Shown: positions 1 through 12,905, counted from the stretch's first letter. The stretch: 64,000 bases of DNA from Anticarsia gemmatalis (GCF_050436995.1 NC_134770.1:4598501-4662500); one strand, 5' to 3'. The notes: a model not told the origin generated them from the letters alone. Translations and numbers: made by a program.

Positions 1-959
1 TGTTTTTAGTATATAGTTTTAGTATTCGAAATTAAAAAAAAAAGTATTTGAAAGTGACAAATCATTTTGCAGTAGGTGAAACCTTTATGATCGTCTTTAA
101 CCATAATTAGACGGTAGCAAAATTGGCTTCTGACGTAATAACACAGACTGTCAATTAGACACTTTTTAACCCTCATAGAAAAATAAAAGCCTTCATTTTT
201 AAACGCTCTCGCTTACTCTCCCACTAAAGCCCAACCACGCTCTCATTAATTAATATACAAATCAAACACACGCTACTACCGGATTATACACATTATACAC
301 TTATACACTTCACATACAGGTTTTAATTATACAGACCATCTTCAACGAGGCTGCCCTAAAGTTTTTGTTGATTGCTTACTTACAAGAGATCGACAATGTT
401 AAAAAGTATTTTTGCATAAAATTGAGTAAGTATAACTTTAGAATTTTCGCGTTGCATGTTTATTTTATAATATGGGAATTAACTTGCAGATATTATTGAA
501 AAAAAAAACTTTAAGATGCATTTTACCTTGACCAATTAGTTTCGCATTAATCGACTAAGCCGTTCGACAAAACTAAATATGGTATCCCGATAGGCACTAT
601 TAGGTTTATGTAAACAACAAGAGCTTCACAAGCCGAACAAGAGAGTCGCATCGGTTTTGATGTTCAAAAAATATTGCCGAACCTAATAAGTCTTCAGCAA
701 GCTAAACGTTTCTGGAAACCTGAAGGTCCTGAAGTTTATTTCTGTCTTGGAACGCCTGATTTTTTAATGAGTAGTTTTGAAGAAAAAAAGCTTCGGTATT
801 ATGTCCGGTTATAATGTGCCGTGCACTAGCTTTGCCATGCGGCGATAAAATATTAACTGTACGTGACTGATAGACTTCAGATAAGTCGGCAAATATAGGA
901 ATTTTAAGCCGTTATTAAGCAGCATCGACTGTGTCTATTTAAGTTATTTCACATACAAT
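1..959. other. AT-rich noncoding stretch
   Basis: No open frame of note, RNA gene or recognisable repeat was seen. It is probably intergenic or intronic sequence. Confidence 0.6.
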
Positions 960-1080
960 CCCAGCCAGAAATCAAACCTGCAACAGGACTATATTTCAAG
1001 CTACAATACCAGTGCACCACACAACATTGTACTAAATACCACTTAAACGCTAGGGGTGTCACATTGATATTATACATATA
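960..1080 (-). repeat. tRNA-headed SINE-like fragment, copy 1 of a direct pair
   Basis: Read on the minus strand the block has an A-box-like segment (ggtgcactggt) and a degenerate B-box (ggtttgatttc), as in tRNA-derived SINE heads. The same block recurs at 1267-1377 in the same orientation, including the adjoining segment with 'aaacgctaggggtgtcacat'. The family is not identified. Confidence 0.5.
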
Positions 1081-1266
1081 TTACCAAATCAATTTAGTAA
1101 TATTAATTGTCGTCACTAATAACCGATAAAAGTTTTTGTGGTCTTTTTGGTCACAAGGACTTTTGCTGCGTTATATAATATTGAAAATGAGTGCTACTGT
1201 TTATATGAGTTCTAACAAAAAAAGCTCTTTTCTAAATAGGTTTCTTCATGGCTTAAATGCATTTTC

Positions 1267-1377
1267 AGCCAGAAATCAAACCTGAATCATGACTATACAT
1301 CAAGCTAAAATACCAGTGCACCACATGTACTAAATACCACTTAAACGCTAGGGGTGTCACATTGATATTATACATAT
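1267..1377 (-). repeat. tRNA-headed SINE-like fragment, copy 2 of a direct pair
   Basis: This is a diverged second copy of the block at 960-1080, about 308 bases away. It lacks a few bases near the A-box-like part. The two copies either inserted independently or arose by segmental duplication; the unrelated sequence between them favours two insertions. Confidence 0.5.
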
Positions 1378-2754
1378 TCGCAAACATATAATGTGGTGTA
1401 TTGTGTGCATAGAGGGTGTGGTTACGTACAAAAGCAAGCAATTTGAATGTGCGACAATACTGCCAGAGTAATGTGTACGTTTACGTGTAAACGCATGGGT
1501 GTAGGGTTGTCGCTGAAAACTTAAGACGTCTTGAAACTTGTATTATTTGAAATATTTCTTGTGTGCAGTTTTGATTTTAATGTAATTTGCCCTCTCATGA
1601 CGTCAAGTTAAGTCATCTCGTATAATCTATGGCAGCTTTTGAAATATTTAAGAATTAGCTCCATTTGTTACAAAAAGATCACGTAAGATGTGATTGTACC
1701 AAAAATATTCCCGATTTTTATTTACGTTAACAGCTCACAAGCTTCAAAGAAAATAGTACAAGCACAAAAAAATCCTTATTACGTCCATATCAAGAAAAAT
1801 ACAAAACAAAACCCAAGTCACATTACAGTAGTCACAGGCAACAATATTCTACTTCATTCCACGAAGGAATCGAACCTGCGTCCCGCCTCATCAAACGACA
1901 ACCTCACTACATTCCAACTCCATTTACTCAACTATAGTTCAAACTACTTGCCTACTATCCCAAAACCACGTACTAAACCCACCATCATGTAAGTTAGTTG
2001 CGACAGCCCTCATCGTTCCATGTTCGTGTTAAAAGCATTTGCCTAATTGCTGAGATTTGTCTGAGGTATGCCTACAATGCATCTTGAGGAGCGTTCACGT
2101 GGGTACTGTTACTTGCTTGAAAACTAGTGCTGTGGTGGTAAATTTCGATTAATGTTGAAATGTGGTTTTGTTTTGGTAAATTAGGAATTAATGTTTTGAG
2201 ATGAGGATGTAAATCGAAACTTAAATTAGTTTTTAATTGAAATTTTGTTTTTTTATTGATTTGTATAAACATGAGTAATTAATGTGTTGGTAAAGTTTGT
2301 AGCATGTAGCGTTATGCAGAAAAGTGCGATTTTATACACAAAAGCTTGGTTTGCTTTAGAAAAACTGTATTATGTTGATATTTTAAAGTAATTTTGTGAC
2401 GTTATCTTTCAGTTATGTCTCAATCTAGGTTTATGTTTTTACTTAAATTAAGAAAAATTTCTTAATGTTACTTTGCCTCGCTTCAACAAAATAATATCCT
2501 ATTTGCTCTTAACAAATTATAATGCATCCTCGTCTCATATTTCTAAAACTGGAAACCAAGCAAAAAAGAAAAAGAAGATGTTAGCAAATTGTTAAAAAGA
2601 ACTAAAGTTTCAAAGAAAGCAATTTTACTGCAATACATAATTTTAAAAGCATTTTGCTATTAGTTTTTATAAATAATTTTAGACTTATTTTAACATTTAC
2701 GCTAGCAAATAAGACTTAAGTTGTCATGTATCAAAGGTCCACCGAGATTTTTCT
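1378..2754. other. Noncoding stretch with one SINE-head candidate
   Basis: Apart from the possible SINE head at 1800-1915, nothing recognisable was seen. The 100-codon frame at 1690-1992 runs through that candidate and has no protein-like features. Confidence 0.5.
1800..1915 (-). repeat. Possible degenerate tRNA-SINE head
   Basis: The minus strand contains a B-box-like segment (ggttcgattcctt) preceded by GC-rich sequence. The A-box is not convincing, so this is a weak call. Confidence 0.3.
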
Positions 2755-4644
2755 ATAAATAGACTCACGCCCAGCTAACGCCATCTAGCGCCGGTTGCGC
2801 GAAACAACCGGTTGAACAAGTTTCCAAAGCAATATTTTATAACGAACATCAAAAAATAATGGAAATCAAATTATATTATGGTTTTATCGTCAATATATTT
2901 AAAGGAATAAAAGCCTTAATATACGTTTTATTGTTGCATTTTCGTAATTTAAAGATTTGAGTTGCCATTTTTGAATTTTTAGTGTAATAAACTTGTATTG
3001 TTCGAATTGATTTGGTATTTAGGTTAGAGAAACATATTTATTGGACTACACACGTTGATTTTTAATGGCCGTTGTCGGTATGTGGAGAATTATTTTACAA
3101 TTAAGCTATATGACAATCAATCAACATGTTTTTTGTACTATTACTACATTAATATGATGGATTGTAGTAAAACCGGTATGAATCAAAGATGTTTGCGTAC
3201 GTTTGGCAATTGATTGAGATTGGTCGTAAATATTTTCTGTCATCAGAGATATATTTTAGTATTGTATTAAATAGAATACTAATAGGTAGAGCTATATTGT
3301 TTTACCTATTACGTTTAGAGGCCTCAAAGGTTGTTTGTATTATTCGTACGTAAATACAAATAAAATGAGATCTTACAATTGAAAATAAACAATCGTGAAT
3401 ATGTTTTATGCCACAAAAACTTTGATAATGGTTTACATCAACATTTTTAAAAACGCCTTATTCTACAAATTTATTTTCGGCATACTAAGATTAAAAAGAA
3501 TTGAATTACATTCTTAGCAAAAATACCTATTTTTTACAGCAAAAATCACAAAAAAGCGTACCAGCCCCTAAAAAAAACAACATTTTGCAAAACTTTTATT
3601 TCCAGCCTAAACTAAGTATCTAGATTTAATAAGTAAGTACATAAGTAAATAGTAAAGGCAGCACAACAGAACGCAATACACCGCGGTACATTCACAGGAG
3701 ATCTCACACGAGACGCCATCAATTATATTAATTAGAATTACACGCGCCGGATCGTTGTTCAAATAATTTTAATTAAATATACTCCTTATTTATTAGATAT
3801 TTGAACGGAATTTTAGATTATATTATTGTTTATTTTGTTAACCCTTCATTCACGATGCTATTTTTTTCATAGTTTTCTAGATAGTCAATTTTAAAATAAA
3901 ATCTGTAGCGCGATTTTCTCCTCGCGGTTCTTTAGAGTATCGAGAGTAAGACATTTCAAATGTACCTTAAAAATAAGTTCCTACGCAACACGCTTGGGGC
4001 GTTAGCAGTTTTTAGTATTAAAAATGTCCAATAATGCAGTTATTACAGAGTTTAAGAGTAGTTAGTATCATAATCATAAATATACCCATTGATAAACTTC
4101 AAATATACCTAAAGAGACTATATTATTTATATTCCCCCGTTATTCATAAAAATATATGAAGTCACGAAAGGCTTATAAAGAGTTTTGTTTCTTTCGCTCC
4201 TTAGCAAAGAGAAAAAGAGAAAACATATTTTAGTAGTGTTTTAACTAAAATAGGTTTACAGTGTGTTTTTGAATAAGAGGTACATCTTCAAACTAAACAC
4301 AGTACTAAAACTTCCTCGTATTTGCTTCCAATGTAAATATAATGTACAATAATCTACCTTCATCCATACTCACCTAACCGCTTAAATACCTAGAAAACCA
4401 CATTTTTATACACATTTAACTAACAACACATAAGTTTATTGGTAAGCAGGTGTATGTTATTTCCCGTGCACGAGATATTTTATAATCTTCCCTACTTTAC
4501 GACGCCCAGGAGAGCTGCTCGGATATAAGTGCCAAAGCACTATTTATTATACCGTTTAACCGTTTTATGGATAGAAAATCTCGTGACGTAGTTTTAGTAT
4601 GATAAATTATTGTTATGTTTTAACAGTTAATTTTTTTATGAGCT
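2755..4644. other. AT-rich noncoding stretch
   Basis: No gene was recognised. At about 2765-2825 a short segment, 'ctagcgccggttgcgcgaaa' with a nearby ccggttg inverted partner, resembles the core of the MITE family at 6521 and may be its remnant. Confidence 0.5.
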
Positions 4645-4716
4645 AGAAGAACTTACCTCTCTCCTTCGTTTGGGAGCAGACCTTTGCCCTGCAGTGGGAC
4701 AGAAACGGGTTGAAAA
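4645..4716 (+). repeat. 3' fragment of tRNA-SINE family B
   Basis: It contains the family's typical 3' segment (gaggag-like run, then ccctgcagtgggacag and an acgggtt tail) followed by a poly-A-like run. It is a 5'-truncated copy; fuller copies lie at 32161, 46323 and 46700 on the minus strand. Confidence 0.6.
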
Positions 4717-5056
4717 AAAAGAAAAAAAAATAAAGAAAATCATGTTTTCAAGTATTTTTGTATAAAATTTTTGATGTACCACTTTCATTTTAGGTATATT
4801 TTCAGCAAATTTAATTTTAAGCTTTAAAATGGTAATTTTAAAATTACATTATAATATAATTATGGATACACAATGTCTTTATAGAATTAAGCGTGAAAAT
4901 TACAACATAATTTACCTGAATTTAATTACCGGTGATTATAATTTGCAAACATTTTATGCTTGGTATTATGCAACTGTTTAAATAAAAATGCATGCAAGCA
5001 TAAAATGTATAATAACCGAATATATTACATTTTAAAAAAAATCTACAATTTTTTTT

Positions 5057-5150
5057 TCGGGTCGGGCTGTAATTTATGTCCGTTGTTTGTATGTTGTAAA
5101 AGTCCCCGCGACACAAGAGCAATTCTTAGTGCGGGAGTTGTCTTTTTGTA
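5057..5150 (+). repeat. 3' part of tRNA-SINE family A
   Basis: It matches the body of the SINE at 60335-60575: the cgggtc start, cgttgtttgtatg, aaaagtccccgcgacacaag and the end agtgcgggagttgtcttttt. The tRNA-like head is absent, so the copy is 5'-truncated. Confidence 0.7.
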
Positions 5151-5710
5151 ACTAAAAAAAAATAATTCATATTTTCATTCTTAGGTTTTTAGCAAAAAAC
5201 AAATTGATGCCACAAAATTTATACAAGAAAAAAAAATTGCCGCAGGAAACTACTACTGAAGAATTTCTCCACATTCCTACTTGAAATATGCAAGACCTAC
5301 CTCAACAAACTTCCAATTAAACATGTTCAAGGATTCACGGATCGACTTCAATAATTCAAGAGTCTCAATTGAGAAGATCATTGAAATGAGAAGCATGCTT
5401 CATTTGATTTAACTTTGAAGTTTTTTACGGCTGTCATTTCCGTGGACGAAAGGAATGTCACTTCTGTGAAATAAAAATAACTAGTGATGATATATTTTTT
5501 AGAAATTATCTTGTTTAATTTTAAGCGTATTTTTTTTAAATTTTGGTACTAGAATTATTTCATGAACATTATATTTTTGACTAGTATTATATCATTATCA
5601 AGATTAAAATACCAATTAATGTTTGACAAAACAAAAAAAGCATATTCTATGCTACTGCCAAGTATTTTTTGTTTATTATAGACAACTTTTTACGGAGCTA
5701 CATCATCATC
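5151..5710. other. AT-rich noncoding stretch
   Basis: No gene, RNA or clear repeat was seen. Confidence 0.5.
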
Positions 5711-5858
5711 AGCCTAGCTTTCCTTCCAACTATGTTAGAGTCAGTTTCCAGTCTCACTGTATGCAGTTGAATACCAGTATTTTACATGACGCGACTGCCT
5801 ATCGAACCTCCACAACCCAGTTACCTGGTTTATAACACGTTACCCCCCGGTAAGACTG
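5711..5858 (+). repeat. Dispersed retroposon-like repeat, family C
   Basis: The run is cctagctttccttccaacta, then a gtcagtttccagtctcact segment, 'ataccagtatttta', cgactgcctatc, 'cacaacccagttacctgg' and cggtaagactg. The same order occurs at 33607 (minus), 52018 (plus, interrupted) and 58076 (minus), which defines a family. It is a common type of dispersed repeat in moth genomes. Confidence 0.65.
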
Positions 5859-6520
5859 TTATAGTTTTACTCTTTTTTTAGAACATCAAGCTAAATATAT
5901 TTTTAGAGCCATTGACGCAACTGCAACTGAATAAAACTAGAAAAAAATATCATTAACATACCAACTTGGAAACGTCCAACAGCCATCACAAAAATCTTTC
6001 CATACCTGAAAAGAAAGATCATTATTATTACACATTTCTCAGTATGGAATACTATTAACGTACAAATCTCTACAAACTGAGTAACCTATCATTAACTCTT
6101 AAAATATCATTTACATGTCCAAAGGAAAGAAAATGACAAAACATAGGCGTCTTACGACTGACACTTACAAAATGTCAAGTAAACAAATCACCCTTATTAC
6201 CAAGGAATAAGGTTCAATTTGTATTGGCTTAATAGATTTTGTTGCATTTCAGTTAACCTATTATTAGTGCTGTATTTTGCAATGTGATTGTAAGTATCAG
6301 AATATAATTTGATGTCTTTTCAAGGATATTTTGACATTGATATGTTTTGGGTATCATTATGATGGATTTTTACAGATTATTGACAAGCAGTTTTGAAGTA
6401 ATAAGTGTAGTGTGGAATATTATTGTCATTGGTTGTAATTGGACGATAATAACATGTATGATTTTTGAACATATATTATCATAATTAAGCCCGTGAAAAA
6501 TAAAATAAATGAGCAATATA
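5859..6520. other. AT-rich noncoding stretch
   Basis: No gene or repeat was recognised. Confidence 0.5.
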
Positions 6521-6709
6521 CAGTAGCTCAATTCTCTATTACTATCGACAACTGACAACCGGCCTGTCATCGAGATATTTTGTATGAAAGCCTGAACAGC
6601 GCCCCTGACGGGCGTCGTAGAAACTATTTTGGTAGTACATTCTAAATGTCAAAATTTCGATAGCTAGCCGGTTGTCGGTAGTCGATAGTGATAGAGAATC
6701 GAGGTACTG
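6521..6709. mobile_element. MITE with about 40-bp terminal inverted repeats
   Basis: The left end (6521-6563: cagtagctcaattctctatt, then actatcgac and gacaaccggc) pairs with the reverse complement of the right end (6667-6709) with only a few mismatches. The 189-bp element has no coding capacity. Its interior (cagcgcccctgacgggcgtcg, then a segment ending aatgtcaaa) recurs in partial form at 7925, 16690 and 55140. The parent transposase family was not identified. Confidence 0.75.
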
Positions 6710-7225
6710 GTTATTACTATTAGACTTAAAATCAATTAGTTGTTACTCACTTTACTTTAATTAAAGATAGTAAAATTAACATTTCCTAATAATGCCACGT
6801 CAACATTTTGACATCGACATAAAATTAGTTCCTTTTACACCTACTAGAGGCGCTGTTAGTCCAAACAAAAATTAATGATACCTACTCAAAAACAGTCGGG
6901 CTGATTCGTGATAGCCCCTTTTACAATGAGTAACTGTACGCAAGATAAAAGGAATTCGACACTACAAAACATGTTATATTAAAACCATATGTAACGGTTT
7001 TATATAATAAATCATATATTAATAATCTCGTTGTCCTTGAATTACTATAATCATATTCGACGAACATGTTTCCGGCTTTCAGATAATAATTCGGGTCAAT
7101 GTAATTTCTTTAATAACTAAACATGGAGTACGTACTAATAAAAGAATTATGGCTACACTTATGAGTACTGAAATATTAATTGATAAATACATTTTGTAAA
7201 GGAAACAAATCTTTCTGACTATCTC
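6710..7225. other. AT-rich noncoding stretch
   Basis: No gene was seen. A short segment at about 6842-6858 (ctactagaggcgctgtt) recalls the MITE core and may be a remnant. Confidence 0.45.
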
Positions 7226-7402
7226 TGTGGTCTAGACAGTGCTATATTATGCGATTGCAAATCTTGAGGTCTTGGGTACGTTTGGTCTTTTGTTATTAAT
7301 AGGCACGCCCCCTTATTTCATGAGACTAGCAATGTAAATGGTGATAGGTGGGTGTATATCATTCACCACTGCCTAGACTTTCGAGTGTAACAGGCTTAAT
7401 TT
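7226..7402 (+). repeat. tRNA-SINE family D copy
   Basis: It starts with a degenerate tRNA-like head (gtggtctagacagtgctat) and has the family's body: a gggtgtatatcatt segment, 'cactgcctag' and a tail with aggc-ttaat. Better heads of the same family are at 20075 (plus) and 17346-17564 (minus). Confidence 0.5.
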
Positions 7403-7924
7403 CTTGTAGAAAATATTCCGCTAAATTTGGAACAGTCACAGTGGTACCAATTTACTACTAGCTATGAAAATACTACGGAGAAAACCTCGTATAAATATTA
7501 ATACTGGAACAGTCACCTAACTGATCCCTTAATATGACTACAGCTCTTTGTTTTATCGTTTCTCTATGTTCCAGTCTGGACTCAAAAAATATCTGGAGTC
7601 CAAGACTTAGATATTCTTATTAGTCATAGAATATTTTGTAATAAGCTCTACTACATAATGTAAAGTCCGAAGGAAATCTTAGTCATATTTAGACAGGATG
7701 TGGTTTCTAGCAACCAATTAAATGTCCCAGCAAAATATTTTCGTGGGCGTTGTTAAAGGTGACTAATATGGATGTCAAATTAACCGATGGATTTCGATAT
7801 CCATTCTTGATCTCTCTTGATATTCATACGTGTCAAAATTTCGAAGAAATTGGTCGACACTATAAACTACTATACATGTTGCAGACTTTAAGGAAAATTT
7901 ATAATTCTTGAAAACGGCCGAGAT
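7403..7924. other. AT-rich noncoding stretch
   Basis: Nothing recognisable was seen. Confidence 0.45.
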
Positions 7925-8090
7925 GTGTCAAAATAATGATTTTGTTTTGATGACCTAGCTTTTGTATGACAACCGGTTCAGCGCCTCTAGCGGGCGTTGT
8001 AGGAACTATATTGGCAGTACATTTTAAATGTCAAACTTTCGATACTCGATGATTCCAATTCTAGATAATCGTGCTACTTTCATTCTCAGC
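7925..8090. mobile_element. MITE-family fragment
   Basis: It shares the core with the MITE at 6521 (gcgcctctagcgggcgttg, then ggaactat, ggcagtacatt and aatgtcaaactttcgatac). Clear terminal inverted repeats are not visible, so it is a related or decayed copy. Confidence 0.6.
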
Positions 8091-8129
8091 TACTAAATAT
8101 AATGCCTGCGGTATTTATTTTTGTAACAT

Positions 8130-8196
8130 GGCTATCCCACGGTAAGGGCAGGGTTCTTCTCCCAAAAGAGGAAGGGGTCAGAGCTTGAGTCCGCAG
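8130..8196 (-). repeat. Fragment of tRNA-SINE family B
   Basis: It carries the 3' part of the family (ctatcccac, gggcagggttcttctccc, then aggaaggggtcagagcttga). It is degenerate. Confidence 0.5.
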
Positions 8197-9228
8197 TGCG
8201 GATTTGTGGACTTTGTTTTCGATATAAACTTTTATGAAAAAAAGTGTAGTTAACTTGTAATACAAAGACCTTTGAGTTTCAGTACTAACATTACTAATTT
8301 GATACAAACATATGTTACAAAAAGCTACACCAGACATACCCTTATAGACGAGCAAAGTCAACAATAAATTTTGGCAAAAAATCTCGAAACAAAAACAATT
8401 TGTGCCTAACTTGTATTTTCACTAAAAGCCTTCAACGTTTACAAATTGACAGTGTTTTAGCAAATTGCCATAGATTCCAATTACGTGCCAAATAACATAC
8501 AAGAATAAAATTAACACGTTTTTCTCGCAGTACATTTCGTGCCTTTAGTAACATACTGGGCTAAGTCAAAATTTCTAAAAACTGAGGTTTTAAATGCTAA
8601 GGGCACAAAACTATAAAAATGTACCGGTTAGCGCTGACAGAGAGAGAAAAACGATAATATTGACTTGACAAATGCATTTTTGTCTCACATTCGCCCGTTT
8701 ATATAAATTCATTTTGATAGCTATTCATTGAGTAAAAAGAACAAATCTGCAAAATTCGCTCAAATAGCAATCCATGCCAAAAATAATCCGAAATGATCAG
8801 AATCTTTAAACCCGATTTCTCAAAAAACTGTATTTTCGTATTATGCCTCTATATCACTAAGGGTGCGATTTGAGTAATTTGACAAAGGCACTAACAGTGT
8901 GATTCATACAATTTGTCGAAGTAATGATATAGAAAATTGAGCCAAACGCGCCTAAGCGTCAGTGACGTGCAAACGATGATTTTAGTTGCATCATTAGGTA
9001 GCACGGCTTTGATGTGAATGAGGGTAGGTAGAGCGGATGTAATTTGAGTACATTGGATACATAATTTTGGGAATTGAGTGGTTTTTTCTTTTGGGAATGT
9101 GACATTTGTTTTATCTGTATCTTTTGGATTTTTTTGTGATATTTCAATCAGTGTTGTAAGTTTTGAAAATTGTTTTCTAGTATACTTAAGCACACTCTCT
9201 TTTTTTGTCCTTATTTATTTATTTAAGA
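8197..9228. other. AT-rich noncoding stretch
   Basis: No gene was recognised. Open frames here, such as the 100-codon one at 8891-9193 minus, are low-complexity and match no family I know. Confidence 0.5.
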
Positions 9229-9338
9229 CAGCAGTAGTCTAGGCCTAGTTAAAGATAGGATCTAGAATTCTAATCTTGTAGTAACAATAAAATAACAGTA
9301 GTCTAGACCTTGTTAACGAGAGGATCTAGAATTCAAAT
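9229..9338. repeat. Two diverged direct copies of a 45-base block
   Basis: The block 'acagcagtagtctagg...' to 'aggatctagaattc' at 9229-9274 recurs at 9293-9338 (agtagtctagacc, then ttaacgagaggatctagaat). The spacing is about 65 bases, so this is a local tandem duplication. Confidence 0.65.
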
Positions 9339-10247
9339 AGCGTCGTGAAAAAAAAAAACATTTTATTAAACTCTCAAAGAACCCTTTTAAAAACAATCAT
9401 TCACACATACTTACATATTATTTATTAGTCTCAATAGATTACAAGATTAACTATAATATCAAGATCAAAGCCGAATTAAACGTACTGACATATTTTCTAG
9501 CTACCGTCATAAATCTGCCAAGACGTAAGCAGGTGATTATGAGATATGTCTTAAAAGACATTTGAACCGCGACATCGTTAATTATCGCCTTCCATATTTA
9601 GAAAATTTTTGAATATTTTTGTCCTAATAGAGATTAGTCCTAATAGTATACCTAAGTTTTATTTTTATTACGACTTTTTGATGAATGTATATTTTACTAA
9701 TTTGTTATTAAATTGAGATGTTATTAAGAAATAAATAACTGTTATATACCAATATGGTATGCCATAAATAATAAGTAATTAAAAACTTTAGATATCGATG
9801 TTGTAGGCAATAATTTAATTCTTAAATTTTAATTTAAACGTCCGTTACGTTGTAAATATTATTTTTGTAATTAATTGGAAGATGATTTTCTTTTCTTAAT
9901 AATGACGTTTGCAAACAACGGTTTTTGACCTATGATTTAAAAAAAGACTATAACCTTTTTCATTTTTTACATTTTACTATAAAGCACAATTTTTTAGTGC
10001 CCAGCCTTTATAGTTCTACGTTTTTTTGTTTTTTTTTCTATACTAGATAAAATAGAGTCCCATATAATTTACGCTATTGACATAATTTTATCGATTTCCT
10101 GTTAAAAGATCCAATAGTAACCCGACATCTGTTCACCAGATCCTTATAAAAAGTAACCAATTTGTCAAAACAAGCAACCCGATGTATCACACCTTCAAAG
10201 ATCAAACCCAAGATAACTGAAACAAAATATTGCATATAAAACAATAA
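9339..10247. other. AT-rich noncoding stretch
   Basis: No gene, RNA or repeat was recognised. Confidence 0.5.
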
Positions 10248-10262
10248 ATTGTAACTTAAAAC

Positions 10263-10525
10263 CAATATTGCCCGGTGCGCTCACCGGTCGGTAAACGATT
10301 TGTGGGTTAAGCAAACTTTGACGCGGTCACTCCATAGATGGGTGACCGCATAATGGCATTTGAACTAAGCGTCTCCGTGCTTCGGAGGGCACGTTAAAAG
10401 TCGGTCGCGGTTGCTGTCAATAAGATGACAGTGGTTAAGCCACGTCAAAGGCCTTCGCCGGCTTGAACAACATTGACACGAGGTTGACCATTAACCATAC
10501 GATAATAAGATAAGAAGAACAGTAT
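10263..10525 (+). mobile_element. 5S rRNA-derived SINE with target-site duplications
   Basis: The head is clearly related to 5S rRNA: 'gttaagcaa' followed after about 30 bases by gatgggtgaccgcat, the order and spacing of the internal promoter region of the 5S gene at 58961. The body continues through 'gtgcttcggagggcacgtta' to a tail ending in ataagataagaagaac. The element is flanked by 15-base direct repeats (attgtaacttaaaac) at 10248-10262 and 10526-10540. 5S-headed SINEs (the SINE3 type) are known in animals. Diverged copies lie at 32750 and 34285. Confidence 0.8.
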
Positions 10526-10540
10526 ATTGTAACTTAAAAC

Positions 10541-12905
10541 AATATATTGTAACTAAACAATATATCGTAACTGATGGTTATCGTTATAACCGATATTGTA
10601 AACATTAACACCGGTTAAGATTACCGATAACGTTAGTTAACTTTACGAGAGAGGTTTTTTCTTTAATAATTTACCGTTTTAACGAGTTACTAATGAGATA
10701 GACAGATGATCTTTTTGTTTTACTGGTGGGAAATATCGATGTAGGCCGCGTTTATGTGTCTTATTTATACTCTTTTGCATGGTATTATTTGTGACTAAAA
10801 TTGATAAAAAATATTAACAAAAATACATATGTACAATTGTACATGTATTAAAGAAACGGAGAATGAGCGAGAGCGCTGTGCGTACCTTAAGTACCTACTC
10901 CTTCGCATCGTTGTCCACCGGGAACGTTTTCAGAATGCTGGCAGGTCTACTATGTTGTATGGCAATGCTTATTATTTGTTCTAAGTAATTGCTAGCATTC
11001 TCGAATTTCTGGAAGCTTCGACCAGGCTATGAGTTAAATGTTAATTAAATGGCTAAAATTATTACAGAACAGATTTAGCAATCAATACACTGCATGCATT
11101 GCATTAAAGTGGATAGAATTTTTATGCTTTAATTATTGTAGAAGAAATTTTGCGTGAAAAATAAATACAAGAATAATGACGCAAAAAAATGTCAGTACTA
11201 AGAATTTTACAATTCCATAATGTAAAGTTCAGTTTATAAAGAATTCGCATTAGTACACTTCATAAAAAGCCTTGCAAAAAATGCAAATAAAATACTAATT
11301 TTATTATCACCTACATTCCTTTTAGTTGTCTCTCACGACTTCATATCGCGAATTGCATTAAAACGAGAGCACTTTATACGTTTATTAAGATATTTACATG
11401 CATGATGAGGTCCATCTGCGGTCCAAACGAACTAGTTTTAAAATCAGACTAATTACATGCGTAGTACTAGTTCAGAAGTAGAAATAGTCGTAAGTTATTA
11501 TTTTAATATCACCTATGAATGTGAAAACGGGTTTTCAATTATTTTGAATTCTGAGAAATAGGGTGTTTGGAGTTTGTTTTAAATGGATTCAGAAATGATA
11601 GCTGAATTATACAGCTTATTAAAGCTTTTTTTCTATATCTTGGTCTGGTCCGCTAAAATATTCTATGGGGCAAAAATTCGCTCAGTAATTTGATTTGATT
11701 CCAAAAATGCTTGAAATGGAAATGGGATTGATTTTTGTACTTATAATATTAGAATGGATGATCCAATAAATTGTAAAAACTTATCAAAACTATATAATAT
11801 AATAGTATTAACTGTTTTCGTTTCATTCCATCTGAATGTCCTTTTTTTAATATACTCACATTAAATACACAAAATATTACATATATCTTCATAAAAAATA
11901 AGATACGATATTTAAAACTAAACAGTTTATTTAACAAATGTAGCTTGAAATTCCAGCTTATCCAGTAATTGTTTGAACGTAACCTTCAGGATCTTGTATT
12001 CAGAGCAAAGAGGTTGCCATTAAAATTTCAAGCCGCACTAAAATAGAAACAGTTTTATTTAGAGAGCCCGCTACGGCTAAGTTTCATCCTAGTTTTATTC
12101 AACGTAAGGTGAATAAGTTATATTGACATGGTTTGTTACAGATTAAGGTTTGATGAAAGAATAAATCGTTTTTAAATTTATGTTTTTACTCATTTGCCGT
12201 AGAATTTATCAAAATTTTACCTACTACGCTCTTTCGAACAAATAAATAACGCTATATGTGACTCGAGAATCAAATAAGAGACTTAAAAAAAAATTGCGTT
12301 CCTAAATACTACAATTAAAATTTGTGCCACCCGAAAATCGAGGAGGAAACCTTAAAGTCGACATTGCTCAACGAATTCTTATATTACATATTAAGCCATT
12401 GGAACAATGTATAACCTACTATAAAAAACCTTGTCGTTCTATATAGTTCTCATATTTTTCCAAAAAAGTTATACGAAAACCAAAAAAATATTGTAAAAAT
12501 CTTTACAAGAAATTACGCAACCTATTTTTTCACTATCTACATTGGACCTAAAACTTAGTAAAAGCTCTAATGTAGTTCTGAACAATGGACCAAATTGAGT
12601 CTGTAACGTTTACTTTGTCCCTCTATTAAATAAGTTTTACATAAACGCTAGAAATCGTTTAGACTAAGCGGACTAAAGTACTTATAATATTGTTAGTTGA
12701 GTTTTGGTTTAGTAGTGTTTTGGTAGGGAAAATTGTTCTATAATGGCTGTAAAGGACAACAATGAATATTAATGAAATAAGTGCGAGACTATGTGTGCTT
12801 AGACTTTCACAGCTTTACCACAGAACCTAGATTTATCATTGAGACGGTTGAAGACCTGTGATAAAAATATAGGCTTATTTTTTTTAAACATCACACATAT
12901 ACACA
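10541..12905. other. AT-rich noncoding stretch
   Basis: The first 40 bases repeat 'aatatattgtaact' variants next to the SINE duplication. Nothing else was recognised, and no frame looks coding. Confidence 0.5.

Noticed and set aside
8086..8364. 92-codon minus-strand gene
   Set aside because: Part of it is a SINE family B fragment; the rest has no protein character.
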